64,000 nucleotides of DNA from NCBI RefSeq assembly GCF_039871975.1, contig NZ_JBDPLL010000001.1; one strand, 5' to 3'. This document shows, in pieces, positions 56,544 to 64,000 of the stretch. Source of the DNA: Trichormus_B sp936914905. Lineage in GTDB: Bacteria; Cyanobacteriota; Cyanobacteriia; Cyanobacteriales; Nostocaceae. The number at the start of each line of letters is the position of its first letter. Within the stretch, counting starts at the first letter, position 1. A program made the translations under genes and the position numbers. Under the pieces are notes generated by a model. That model was given only the letters and a program-made list of their open reading frames with translations, ran no database searches and had not been told where the DNA came from.

Positions 56544-59246
56544 ATGAGAATCCTCAAGATCCAGACCTTACGCGGCCCAAACTATTGGAGCATTCGACGC
56601 CATAAGCTGATCGTCATGCGCCTTGATCTAGAAAACCTTGTGGAAACGCCCTCAAATGAAATCCCTGGCTTTTATGAAGGATTAGTTGAGGCGCTGCCAA
56701 GTCTGGAGGGTCATTATTGCTCTCCTGGCTGTCGTGGTGGTTTTTTGATGCGGGTACGAGAAGGCACTATGATGGGCCATATCGTAGAACACGTGGCCTT
56801 AGAACTCCAGGAACTAGCTGGAATGCACGTAGGTTTTGGCCGCACCCGTGAGACTGCCACACCTGGAGTTTACCAGGTAGTGATTGAGTACATAAATGAG
56901 GAAGCGGGACGTTATGCAGGACGTGCAGCAGTACGACTATGTCAAAGTATTGTTGATCGGGGCCGTTATCCCAAGGCAGAACTAGAGCAAGATATCCAAG
57001 ACCTGAAAGATTTTAGCCGTGAAGCTTCCTTGGGTCCTTCTACAGAAGCGATCATCAAAGAAGCAGAAAAAAGAGGTATTCCCTGGATGCCTCTAGCCGC
57101 ACGCTTTCTGATTCAGCTAGGCTACGGGGTCAACCAGAAGCGAATGCAGGCAACCATGACCGATAACACAGGTATTCTCGGGGTAGAATTAGCTTGTGAC
57201 AAAGAAGCCACAAAATGCATTCTCGCTGCTAACGGTGTGCCAGTACCCAGAGGCACGGTGATTAACTTCTTGGATGACTTAGAAGAATCCATTGAGTATG
57301 TTGGTGGTTATCCTATAGTCATCAAGCCCTTAGATGGTAATCATGGCCGTGGTATCACCATTGATATCAGAAATTGGGATGAAGCTGAGGCAGCCTATGA
57401 AGCAGCCAGACAAGTTTCTCGTTCTATTATTGTGGAACGATATTATATCGGGCGCGACCATCGGGTATTAGTTGTAGATGGTAAAGTTGTCGCCGTAGCG
57501 GAACGAGTACCAGCCCACGTGATTGGTAATGGGAGATCCTCCATTGCTGAACTGATTACGGAAACCAACCAAGACCCAAATCGTGGAGAAGGACATGATA
57601 ACGTCCTCACTAAAATTGAACTAGACCGTACTAGCTATCAGCTATTAGAACGGCAAAGCTATACCCTCAATAGCGTACCTCCCAAGGGAACTATCTGTTA
57701 TTTACGGGCAACAGCTAATTTAAGTACGGGTGGTACTGCTGTAGATCGCACAGACGAAATTCACCCAGAAAATGTTTGGTTAGCACAACGGGTAGTGAGA
57801 ATTATCGGCTTGGATATTGCCGGCCTGGATATTGTCACTACAGATATTAGCCGTCCTCTCAGAGATGTGGATGGTGTCATTGTGGAAGTAAATGCCGCCC
57901 CTGGTTTTCGCATGCACGTTGCCCCCAGTCAGGGCATCCCTCGCAACGTTGCTGGTGCAGTGATGGATATGCTGTTTCCCAACGAAAAACCCAGCCGGAT
58001 TCCCATTCTCACCGTTACAGGTACCAATGGCAAAACTACTACGACTCGTTTGTTAGCACATATTTATAAGCAAACAAAGGAAGTGGTAGGTTATACCACC
58101 ACAGATGGAACATACATCGGTGATTATTTAGTAGAAGCTGGAGACAACACAGGTCCCCAAAGCGCCCATGTAATCCTGCAAGACCCAACTGTAGAAGTAG
58201 CGGTATTAGAATCGGCTCGTGGCGGTATTCTCCGTTCTGGCTTAGGTTTTGAATCTGCCAATGTGGGTGTGGTGTTAAATGTTGCCGCAGATCATTTAGG
58301 CATCGGCGATATTGATACCATTGAACAATTAGCTAATCTGAAAAGTGTAGTCGCAGAAGCTGTATTCCCTGATGGCTATGCGGTTCTTAATGCCGATGAT
58401 CACCGCGTTGCGGCGATGGCAGAAAAGACAAAAGCGAATATTGCCTACTTCACTATGAACCCAGACTCAGATTTAGTGCGAAAGCATATCCAAAAGGGAG
58501 GAGTGGCAGCAGTGTATGAAAATGGCTATCTATCAATTCTCAAAGGTGATTGGACACACCGCATAGAAAGAGCAGAAAATATACCATTAACAATGGGTGG
58601 AAAAGCGGCATTTATGATTGCTAATGCTTTAGCAGCAAGTTTGGCAGCTTTTGTGCAGAACATGACTATTGAACAAATTCGCGCTGGTTTAAGGACTTTC
58701 CGCGCTTCAGTTAGTCAAACGCCAGGACGAATGAATTTATTTAATTTGGGTAAATACCATGCTTTAGTAGACTATGCCCATAATCCTGCTAGTTATGAAG
58801 CTTTGGGTTCTTTTGTCCGCAACTGGACAACTGGACAACGCATTGGTGTAATTGGTGGTCCTGGAGATCGCCGTGACGAAGATTTTGTTACTCTGGGTAA
58901 ATTATCAGCAGATATCTTTGACTACATCCTTGTCAAGGAAGATGACGACACCAGAGGAAGATTGCGGGGTTCTGCTTCAGATTTGATTATTCAAGGCATT
59001 ACCCAAGTTAAGCCTAATTCCCGCTTTGAATCAATTCTGGATGAAACCCAAGCCATTAACAAAGCCTTAGATATGGCTCCCGATGGCAGTCTGGTAGTAA
59101 TTTTACCAGAAAGCGTTAACAGGGCTATTAAGTTAATTAAGGTGCGGGGTGTTCAGGAGGAAATACAGCCACAAAATTCGACTACTACTATTAATGATTC
59201 ACAAAATGGGGTAGCACCTTCTTCCGTGGTTAATACCCTACTCTAA
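56544..59246 (+). CDS. cphA: Cyanophycin synthetase
   Basis: CphA builds the nitrogen-storage polymer multi-L-arginyl-poly-L-aspartate, adding Asp and Arg with ATP. The 900-residue protein has an N-terminal domain (MRILKIQTLRGPNYWSIRRH), an ATP-grasp domain (GYPIVIKPLDGNHGRGITID; IVEVNAAPGFRMHVAPSQGI) and a Mur ligase-like C-terminal domain (ILTVTGTNGKTTTTRLLAHI at about residues 488-507; ALVDYAHNPASYEALGSF; GVIGGPGDRRDEDFVTLGKL). All are complete. I chose ATG 56544 because the family starts MRILKIQTLRGPNYW; the frame also extends to 56514. Confidence 0.97.
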   Translation: MRILKIQTLRGPNYWSIRRHKLIVMRLDLENLVETPSNEIPGFYEGLVEALPSLEGHYCSPGCRGGFLMRVREGTMMGHIVEHVALELQELAGMHVGFGRTRETATPGVYQVVIEYINEEAGRYAGRAAVRLCQSIVDRGRYPKAELEQDIQDLKDFSREASLGPSTEAIIKEAEKRGIPWMPLAARFLIQLGYGVNQKRMQATMTDNTGILGVELACDKEATKCILAANGVPVPRGTVINFLDDLEESIEYVGGYPIVIKPLDGNHGRGITIDIRNWDEAEAAYEAARQVSRSIIVERYYIGRDHRVLVVDGKVVAVAERVPAHVIGNGRSSIAELITETNQDPNRGEGHDNVLTKIELDRTSYQLLERQSYTLNSVPPKGTICYLRATANLSTGGTAVDRTDEIHPENVWLAQRVVRIIGLDIAGLDIVTTDISRPLRDVDGVIVEVNAAPGFRMHVAPSQGIPRNVAGAVMDMLFPNEKPSRIPILTVTGTNGKTTTTRLLAHIYKQTKEVVGYTTTDGTYIGDYLVEAGDNTGPQSAHVILQDPTVEVAVLESARGGILRSGLGFESANVGVVLNVAADHLGIGDIDTIEQLANLKSVVAEAVFPDGYAVLNADDHRVAAMAEKTKANIAYFTMNPDSDLVRKHIQKGGVAAVYENGYLSILKGDWTHRIERAENIPLTMGGKAAFMIANALAASLAAFVQNMTIEQIRAGLRTFRASVSQTPGRMNLFNLGKYHALVDYAHNPASYEALGSFVRNWTTGQRIGVIGGPGDRRDEDFVTLGKLSADIFDYILVKEDDDTRGRLRGSASDLIIQGITQVKPNSRFESILDETQAINKALDMAPDGSLVVILPESVNRAIKLIKVRGVQEEIQPQNSTTTINDSQNGVAPSSVVNTLL

Positions 59247-59394
59247 TTTCAAGTAAAGACGCTTCCATTCGCGTCTCTACTTATGTTTTTGCTTTGTGTT
59301 CTAAGTTCGTTCGTTCGTCGAAATTTTTCGTTATTCAAGAAGATTATTTGTAAGTATTCAGGAGTCACTGAGTCAGGAGTGAAATTCTCTTGTT

Positions 59395-59604
59395 GTATGG
59401 CTCCTCCCATCAATTTTAGAGATCATTCAAGTGCATGCCGCTATAATTTGTGCCACTCAAATTCTAGAAGGTACTCAGGCGTGGGATACTTTTATGTCTC
59501 TTGTTGCTACTACTCGTAAGTTAGATATCAGCTTTTTTGAGTATGTCGGTGAGCGCATTATTCACACTAGAAAAATCCCAACTTTAGCGACTATTCATTC
59601 GTGA
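59395..59604 (+). pseudogene. Probable transposase C-terminal remnant
   Basis: The frame reads IIQVHAAIICATQILEGTQA, WDTFMSLVATTRKLDISFFE and YVGERIIHTRKIPTLATIHS before a stop. The FMSLVATxRKLxxSFFEYVxxR pattern is like the tails of IS66-type transposases in cyanobacteria. Nothing of the catalytic core is present. The match is from memory and is tentative. Confidence 0.35.
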
Positions 59605-59639
59605 GCAGTCTTCTCTTAATTCCTTTGCTTGTTCATCGA

Positions 59640-60662
59640 TGCCGCAATAACTCCTTCCCCGAAATATTGAGGAGATACAAGTAATATTTGTTTGTGTTTG
59701 TAGATGGGGTTTATATAAAGCTGTCATTGCTTCATTGGCAGAACGTAAACGATTTCCTAAACTGGGTTAGATCATTAACTTTAACCAGTTAGTAAAATTG
59801 GAACTCAAATTAGCGACTTCTTCAAATTGAATCCGAAAATCCTTTTCTGGTAAATCTGCGGTATGAGAATCGGTAACTAAATAAATTAATGTTGCCCCTA
59901 AACTATAAAGATCAGAAGCGGGAACAGTTCTTCCTCCAAATTGTTCCTGTAGCATATAACCATAAGTCCCTACATAGTTCTTGTTTCTGTTCCTTCTGTG
60001 GCTAAAAGTGTTTGCATTGAGCCAAAATCCACTAAATAAACTTGACCGACACTGTTACCAGATCGCTCTCCCAACAAAATATTGCTAGGTGTGATATCAC
60101 GGTGGATCACCAGTGGATTTAACTCATGTAGATAAATGAGAATATATAGAACTGCTTTGGCTAGATCCTTAACTTCCACTTCTGTAACAGTCCTGCCAGT
60201 TTGTAAGTATTGCTCTAGAGTTCGGGCTGGGATATAAGTTTGAATCAGGGCAAATCCCTTATAAGTTGGTGAATTTACTTCAAAATAGTACACCTCTTGC
60301 AAAATTGTTTCTGTGGTATGATAAAGAGTTTTAGATTTTATGTATTTTTGGTGTTCTTTGCCCTCGCTAATTCAAACATAAGCGTGTAACTCTAACTTTT
60401 GGCTATAACAAAGATAAGCTGCCATTTTAACATAAAATTAATTCTGCAACAGGTCTAGTCTAAATAGCGCGGTATACAGGATACAGGGATGGCATAAAGA
60501 TTTTAAGGTTTGGGCTTCTCGCTCAAATTATTTAAGATCATCCCATTCAAACTCACTACTAAATGACAGTAACTTGACAATTACCAAGTCATAAGTTAAG
60601 AAATCATGCGCTAATAAAGTTCGTTGTTCTGACTCTTTGCCCAAGTGCTGTTGAACTTCGTA
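59640..60662 (-). pseudogene. Serine/threonine protein kinase, split by a MITE
   Basis: Read on the minus strand from 60662: VLANRYEVQQHLGKESEQRT, then LVIVKLLSFSSEFEWDDLK (the beta-3 Lys is kept), a TAA, and FEREAQTLKSLCHP. At 60461-60293 a MITE interrupts it between RYLD and YFEVNSP. The other half continues FALIQTYIPARTLEQYLQTG, LVIHRDITPSNILLGERSGN, VYLVDFGSMQTLLATEGTET, then after a frameshift GYMLQEQFGGRTVPASDLYS and LGATLIYLVTDSHTADLPEK. HRDIKPSN reads HRDITPSN, so a conserved Lys of the catalytic loop is Thr; DFG is kept. It is a dead Hanks-type kinase of the cyanobacterial family. Confidence 0.8.
60293..60461. mobile_element. MITE-like element, copy 2 (169 bp), inserted in a kinase gene
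   Basis: The ends are CACCTCTTGCAAAATTGTTT and CTGCAACAGGTCTAG, an inverted repeat. It matches the reverse complement of 26826-26997 over its first 130 bases; the last 40 differ. Inserting it split the codons of RYLDYFE; ACTA appears on both sides, which may be the target duplication. It has no coding capacity. Confidence 0.8.
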
Positions 60663-60819
60663 GCGATTTGCCAATACTTACCCATTCATTATGATTACTT
60701 GTAAAAATGAATTTAAAAGCTTCTCTCAAGTTATGACAGATATTAGGTATTTAGAAGGCAGGAGACAGAATAAAAATAAATACTCTCCCTCATCTCCCTC
60801 ATCTCCCCAGTATAGTCTT

Positions 60820-61422
60820 ATGCCTTCCCAACTTTGGCCTTACATTACCCCTGGTATTCCGGATGAATTATTTGAAAATTTACCAGGTATTCCCCTAAGT
60901 CAGCGAGAATTCAGGTTATTGTTAATTTCGCAACTGCGACTACAAACAAATTCAGTATTATGGGATATTGGTGCAGGGACAGGTACAATTCCTGTTGAGG
61001 TGGGGTTGCTGTGTCCACAGGGACGGGTAATTGCTGTAGAAAGAGATGAAGAAGTGGCTAACCTAATTAAACGCAACTGCGATCGCTTTGAGTTAAAAAA
61101 TGTAGAAGTTATTGAAGGTAGCGCCCCAGAGTGTTTAGAAAAAATTAAACTAGCTCCACAGCGCGTCTGTATTGAAGGAGGAAAAGCTATACAGGCAATT
61201 TTCCAAGCAGTATGGCACTATTTACCACCATCCGGGCGAGTGGTCGCTACAGCTGCTAATCTAGAAAGTCTATATGCTATTTCCCAAAGCTTTTCTCAGT
61301 TAAGAGCTATAAATATCGAAGTTGTCCAGTCTGCTGTTAACCGCTTAGAAACAAGAGGCTTTTCACAAACCTTTGTTGCGGCTGATCCCATTTTCATTCT
61401 CAGTGGTGAGAAATTAGACTAA
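60820..61422 (+). CDS. cbiT: Precorrin-6B C12 decarboxylase/methyltransferase, CbiT type
   Basis: CbiT methylates C15 and decarboxylates the precorrin acetate side chain during cobalamin synthesis. The 200-residue protein reads LWPYITPGIPDELFENLPGI, PLSQREFRLLLISQLRLQTN and VLWDIGAGTGTIPVEVGLLC (S-adenosylmethionine loop GAGTG), then VIAVERDEEVANLIKRNCDR. I start at ATG 60820 (MPSQLWPYITPG); the frame from 60691 adds a low-complexity stretch (SPSSPSSPQ) that belongs to repeat DNA. The protein is intact and stands alone ahead of cdsA. Confidence 0.88.
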   Translation: MPSQLWPYITPGIPDELFENLPGIPLSQREFRLLLISQLRLQTNSVLWDIGAGTGTIPVEVGLLCPQGRVIAVERDEEVANLIKRNCDRFELKNVEVIEGSAPECLEKIKLAPQRVCIEGGKAIQAIFQAVWHYLPPSGRVVATAANLESLYAISQSFSQLRAINIEVVQSAVNRLETRGFSQTFVAADPIFILSGEKLD

Positions 61423-61439
61423 ATCTGTTCTGTATTCGG

Positions 61440-61550
61440 TTTTGGATTCAATCCAAAATCCCTTCGGATGATGCCTCCGGCAGGCCTAAAGGCGAACGGC
61501 AGTCCCCTATGGACGGCAACCGCCAAGACGGGGGCTGCCTCACTAAAATC
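61440..61550. repeat. GC-rich dispersed repeat with hairpin, between cbiT and cdsA
   Basis: GGCAGTCCCC and GGGGGCTGCC (61498-61539) form a near-perfect stem. Flanking CCAAAATCCC and AATCCAAAATAC suggest an inserted repeat unit. It would sit in the leader of cdsA. Confidence 0.6.
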
Positions 61551-61562
61551 CAAAATACTATT

Positions 61563-62435
61563 ATGCCTTGGTCTCGAATTATTAGTGGAGTTATTGCAAT
61601 CGCCCTTGCTTTGTCTTCAACCCTATTAGGGGGCTGGTACTTTACCATAGCAATTGCGATCATTGTCTTTTTAGGTCAACAGGAATATTTTAATTTGGTG
61701 CGAGCTAGAGGCATAGCTCCTGCTGCCAAAACTACTATGTTTGTGAGTCAAGCTCTATTAGTAATTTGCACTCTTGATAGTAGTTTAGCGGATGCTATTA
61801 TGCCTATAGCCGGTACGCTTATTTGTTTTTACCTGCTATTTCAACCCCAATTTGCCACCATTGCTGATATTTCCGCTTCCATTATGGGGTTATTTTATGT
61901 CGGTTATTTGCCTAGTTATTGGGTTAGATTACGAAATCTTGACAGCGTAGCCATCAGTAATATCCCTTTAGGTGGTTACTGGCCTAACAACTGGAACGAC
62001 ATTTTTACACAGGGTCATTTAGCTAACTTATCACAAGGTTTAACATACACAATTTTAACTTTTCTATGTATTTGGGCTGCTGATATTGGTGCTTACATTA
62101 TTGGTAAGTTCTTCGGTAAAACTCGTTTATCAGATATCAGCCCAAAAAAAACTGTAGAAGGTGCCGTGTTTGGAATCACAGCCAGCGTTATAGTAGCTTT
62201 AGCAGGGGCCTATTTTCTGGATTTACCCAATTACTTAGTCACCGGTTTAGCCTTGGGTTTGTTGATTGGTATTGCCAGTCTATTAGGTGACTTGACTGAA
62301 TCTATGTTGAAGCGAGATGCAGGTGTGAAAGATTCAGGACAATTGATACCAGGTCATGGTGGTATATTAGACCGGACTGATAGTTATATTTTTACAGCCC
62401 CTTTAGTTTACTATTTCGTAACGCTCCTGGTATAG
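61563..62435 (+). CDS. cdsA: Phosphatidate cytidylyltransferase
   Basis: CdsA makes CDP-diacylglycerol from phosphatidate and CTP for phospholipids such as phosphatidylglycerol. The 290-residue integral membrane protein has about seven hydrophobic segments (for example IISGVIAIALALSSTLLGGW; TYTILTFLCIWAADIGAYII). The family signature SDISPKKTVEGAVFGITASV and KRDAGVKDSGQLIPGHGGIL with DRTDS near the C-terminus identifies it. ATG 61563 is preferred over the 61509 ATG, because the added residues come from repeat DNA. It is intact. Confidence 0.93.
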   Translation: MPWSRIISGVIAIALALSSTLLGGWYFTIAIAIIVFLGQQEYFNLVRARGIAPAAKTTMFVSQALLVICTLDSSLADAIMPIAGTLICFYLLFQPQFATIADISASIMGLFYVGYLPSYWVRLRNLDSVAISNIPLGGYWPNNWNDIFTQGHLANLSQGLTYTILTFLCIWAADIGAYIIGKFFGKTRLSDISPKKTVEGAVFGITASVIVALAGAYFLDLPNYLVTGLALGLLIGIASLLGDLTESMLKRDAGVKDSGQLIPGHGGILDRTDSYIFTAPLVYYFVTLLV

Positions 62436-62501
62436 CAAATGAGAGTAAAAAGTTAACAGTAAAGAGACTGATAACTGATAAGTTATAACTAATCAGTCAA
62501 T

Positions 62502-63215
62502 TTAGGGATTGACATTAATTCGTCCACGGCATAGTAATTGTTTAGATTTCAAAGTTATTTTGTGGAGTTCAACATCTGATCCCAGGTCTAAATTATATCC
62601 AGCAGCATTTTCTAAAACTACTTCTTGGTCGTGTTTTATTTGAATCTGAGATAGTTGTAATTCCTGCCCATTGAGTAGTTCTAACCCCACTGCAAGCTCA
62701 AGCAATTTAGGTTTATTTTGGGGTGATAAAGCCCCAGATATTATCAACCGATCATTGTCAAGTGTAATTTCCTGCCAAGAAATAGGCTTGGATTTTTCCC
62801 ATGCTTCTGGTAATAGTTCTACCAGTACATTATTTAAGGCAGTTGATAATAATTCGGATGTAAGGGAGTCATTAAGATGCTGTTCTTCCACTATCAGTTC
62901 AGCCACCACTGGCACAATTTGTGATAGTCCGAGGGATTGACCCTTAATTATACCTCCAATGTTTATCTGTATATTTTCTGCCAGCATTTGAATGCGTGTA
63001 ACATGAAGACCCTGATAAACTGCATTAGTAGCAAAAATAGACACAGAGGGAATACACCCAGAAAGGAGTTGGTCATCACTTGCGCCAATCTCTACCTCAA
63101 TCTGAGATACTTGAGTTAGTTGTGTTCTTAGCCAAAACTTGATGGCTGTGGTGAGAGCCTGAGTAATAAATCGTATTTTCTGACGATTCGTCACTGGGGA
63201 AATTTTAGGGGTCAT
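62502..63215 (-). CDS. DUF2993 (LmeA-like) domain protein
   Basis: A 237-residue protein. DUF2993 begins around ATKFWLRTQLTQVSQIEVEI, GASDDQLLSGCIPSVSIFA and YQGLHVTRIQMLAENIQINI, and runs through VELLPEAWEKSKPISWQEI and ITLDNDRLIISGALSPQNKP. Members are lipid-binding-type proteins in actinobacteria (LmeA) and are common in cyanobacteria with unknown role. There is no signal peptide here, so the location is uncertain. It is intact and convergent with cdsA. Confidence 0.8.
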   Translation of the reverse strand: MTPKISPVTNRQKIRFITQALTTAIKFWLRTQLTQVSQIEVEIGASDDQLLSGCIPSVSIFATNAVYQGLHVTRIQMLAENIQINIGGIIKGQSLGLSQIVPVVAELIVEEQHLNDSLTSELLSTALNNVLVELLPEAWEKSKPISWQEITLDNDRLIISGALSPQNKPKLLELAVGLELLNGQELQLSQIQIKHDQEVVLENAAGYNLDLGSDVELHKITLKSKQLLCRGRINVNP

Positions 63216-63397
63216 TTAACAACTTTATTTAGTATATTTGCTGAAAAATTCGGGAATCTTAACCTGTTCTTAAATATAAGACTTATGACTATTAACTACA
63301 AAATGGGAAGATGAGATTTTAGGTATTCAATTTAAAAACAGCTAACGGCACATAGATTGACAACTGATAACTGCAATAAAAGAAGAACCAATTTTAC

Positions 63398-64000
63398 ATG
63401 GAGGCACGGATACAAAAAATAATTTCTCAATGGGGTATTGCCTCACGTCGTGAAGCTGAAGAGATGATTAAGCGATCGCGAGTGAAGATAAATGGGATTT
63501 TGGCACATTTAGGCCAAAAAGTCGATCCCCAAATAGACACAATTTCCATTGATGGTCAACCTGTCTCTCAAAGCCAGCGTCCGTCTTTAATTTATTTGTT
63601 ACTAAATAAACCACCCGGAGTTATTTCCACCTGTGACGATCCCCAAGGCAGACCTACAGTTTTGGATTTATTGCCACAAAAATTGCGACATGGTTTAGGT
63701 ATTCACCCAGTTGGACGCTTGGATACAGACTCTACAGGGGCATTAATATTAACAAATGATGGGGACTTGACATTTTCGCTAACTCATCCTAGTCATAATA
63801 TTGCTAAGACATATCATATTGTCGTTCAAGGACATCCCCGAGAAGTAGTTCTAGGGAGGTGGCGTGAAGGTGTATTTCTGGAAGGAAGAAAAACACGACC
63901 AGCTAAAGTGCAATTAATTCAATCCTTGGGTCACCAAAGCAAATTAGAAATTATTTTGCAAGAGGGAAGAAATCGCCAGATTCGTCGTGTCGCTGAACAG
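63398..64000 (+). CDS. Pseudouridine synthase, RsuA/RluB family, 3' truncated by the window
   Basis: The first 201 codons are present and the frame is open at the right edge. An S4 RNA-binding domain (MEARIQKIISQWGIASRREA; INGILAHLGQKV) precedes the catalytic domain: LLLNKPPGVISTCDDPQGRP, IHPVGRLDTDSTGALILTND (GRLD with the catalytic Asp) and ILQEGRNRQIRRVAE. It isomerises a uridine in rRNA, probably as RluB (23S) or RsuA (16S); which one cannot be told from this part. It appears intact. Confidence 0.92.
   Translation, partial: MEARIQKIISQWGIASRREAEEMIKRSRVKINGILAHLGQKVDPQIDTISIDGQPVSQSQRPSLIYLLLNKPPGVISTCDDPQGRPTVLDLLPQKLRHGLGIHPVGRLDTDSTGALILTNDGDLTFSLTHPSHNIAKTYHIVVQGHPREVVLGRWREGVFLEGRKTRPAKVQLIQSLGHQSKLEIILQEGRNRQIRRVAEQ

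Noticed and set aside
59283..59519. 78-residue open frame after cphA
   Set aside because: Cys/Ser/Arg-rich and unlike a real protein; the overlapping frame 59395-59604 gives a better transposase-like reading.
1..64000. CRISPR array, tRNA or rRNA genes
   Set aside because: No regularly spaced 25-40 base repeats, no tRNA-like TTCGANTC arm in a cloverleaf context and no rRNA sequence were seen; a covariance search would be needed for certainty.

Overview
The window looks like chromosome from a filamentous, heterocyst-forming cyanobacterium (Nostocales) in advanced genome decay. The cyanobacterial signs are many HIP1 octamers (GCGATCGC), short tandem repeats of the ATTGGTC/GGTAATT type, adjacent flv3-like and flv1-like diflavin genes, a cphB-cphA cyanophycin pair, and small cyanobacterium-only proteins. 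About a third of the recognisable loci are broken by stops, frameshifts, deletions or IS insertions, among many IS remnants. A decaying symbiont genome such as 'Nostoc azollae' fits well; that identification is inference.

Layout. 1-7.6 kb is a graveyard: a SelD-type oxidoreductase domain, DUF429, a phaA/phaB-like chimera, a glycosyltransferase/GH1/RfbD-like chimera, GH43, galactokinase, a Ycf46-type AAA ATPase and a WGR protein, all truncated or broken. 7.9-13.8 kb holds cysE, a DUF3352 protein and hrcA, with a broken secreted protein, rhodanese and membrane protein between them. 13.9-19.5 kb is IS-rich: two ISAzo13-like copies and one IS5-like copy, with a UbiH-type hydroxylase embedded. The window has three 100-N assembly gaps and each lies inside an ISAzo13-like copy. 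19.5-26.4 kb is mostly core: yebC, a dead sugar-binding lipoprotein, ffh, rpsP, khpA, phoH and a ChuX/HutX-like protein.

26.4-31.4 kb holds a MITE, IS1182-like and IS4-like remnants, and a long TPR-type gene broken by one frameshift in a T tract. 31.6-37.3 kb has a divergent SucD/SucC-like pair, a 622-residue single-membrane-span protein of unknown function, and aroE. 37.9-39.5 kb is an IS5-like copy inside a Uma2 gene, a dead BrnA-like antitoxin and a small conserved protein. 39.7-44.3 kb carries flv1-like and flv3-like genes and coaX. 44.6-47.6 kb has an ISAs1 remnant, a broken PIN toxin with its partner, and a Nudix gene.

48.2-64 kb is mainly intact housekeeping: a small basic protein, argH, larB, a peptide-type substrate-binding lipoprotein, ispF, trmD, cphB, cphA, cbiT, cdsA, a DUF2993 protein and an RsuA/RluB-type pseudouridine synthase running off the end. 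A Ser/Thr kinase pseudogene split by a second MITE copy interrupts this stretch.

How the genes work together. cphB and cphA make and mobilise the nitrogen polymer cyanophycin. The Flv pair would reduce O2 to water, plausibly protecting nitrogenase. ffh, rpsP, khpA and phoH form a translation/RNA block. The pathways being lost are polymer storage (phaA/B-like), exopolysaccharide and sugar use, toxin-antitoxin modules and signalling. I saw no CRISPR array, tRNA or rRNA, and no clearly new multi-gene system. The best leads for undescribed biology are the SucC/SucD-like pair with substituted catalytic residues, the 622-residue protein, and two small non-coding repeat families.
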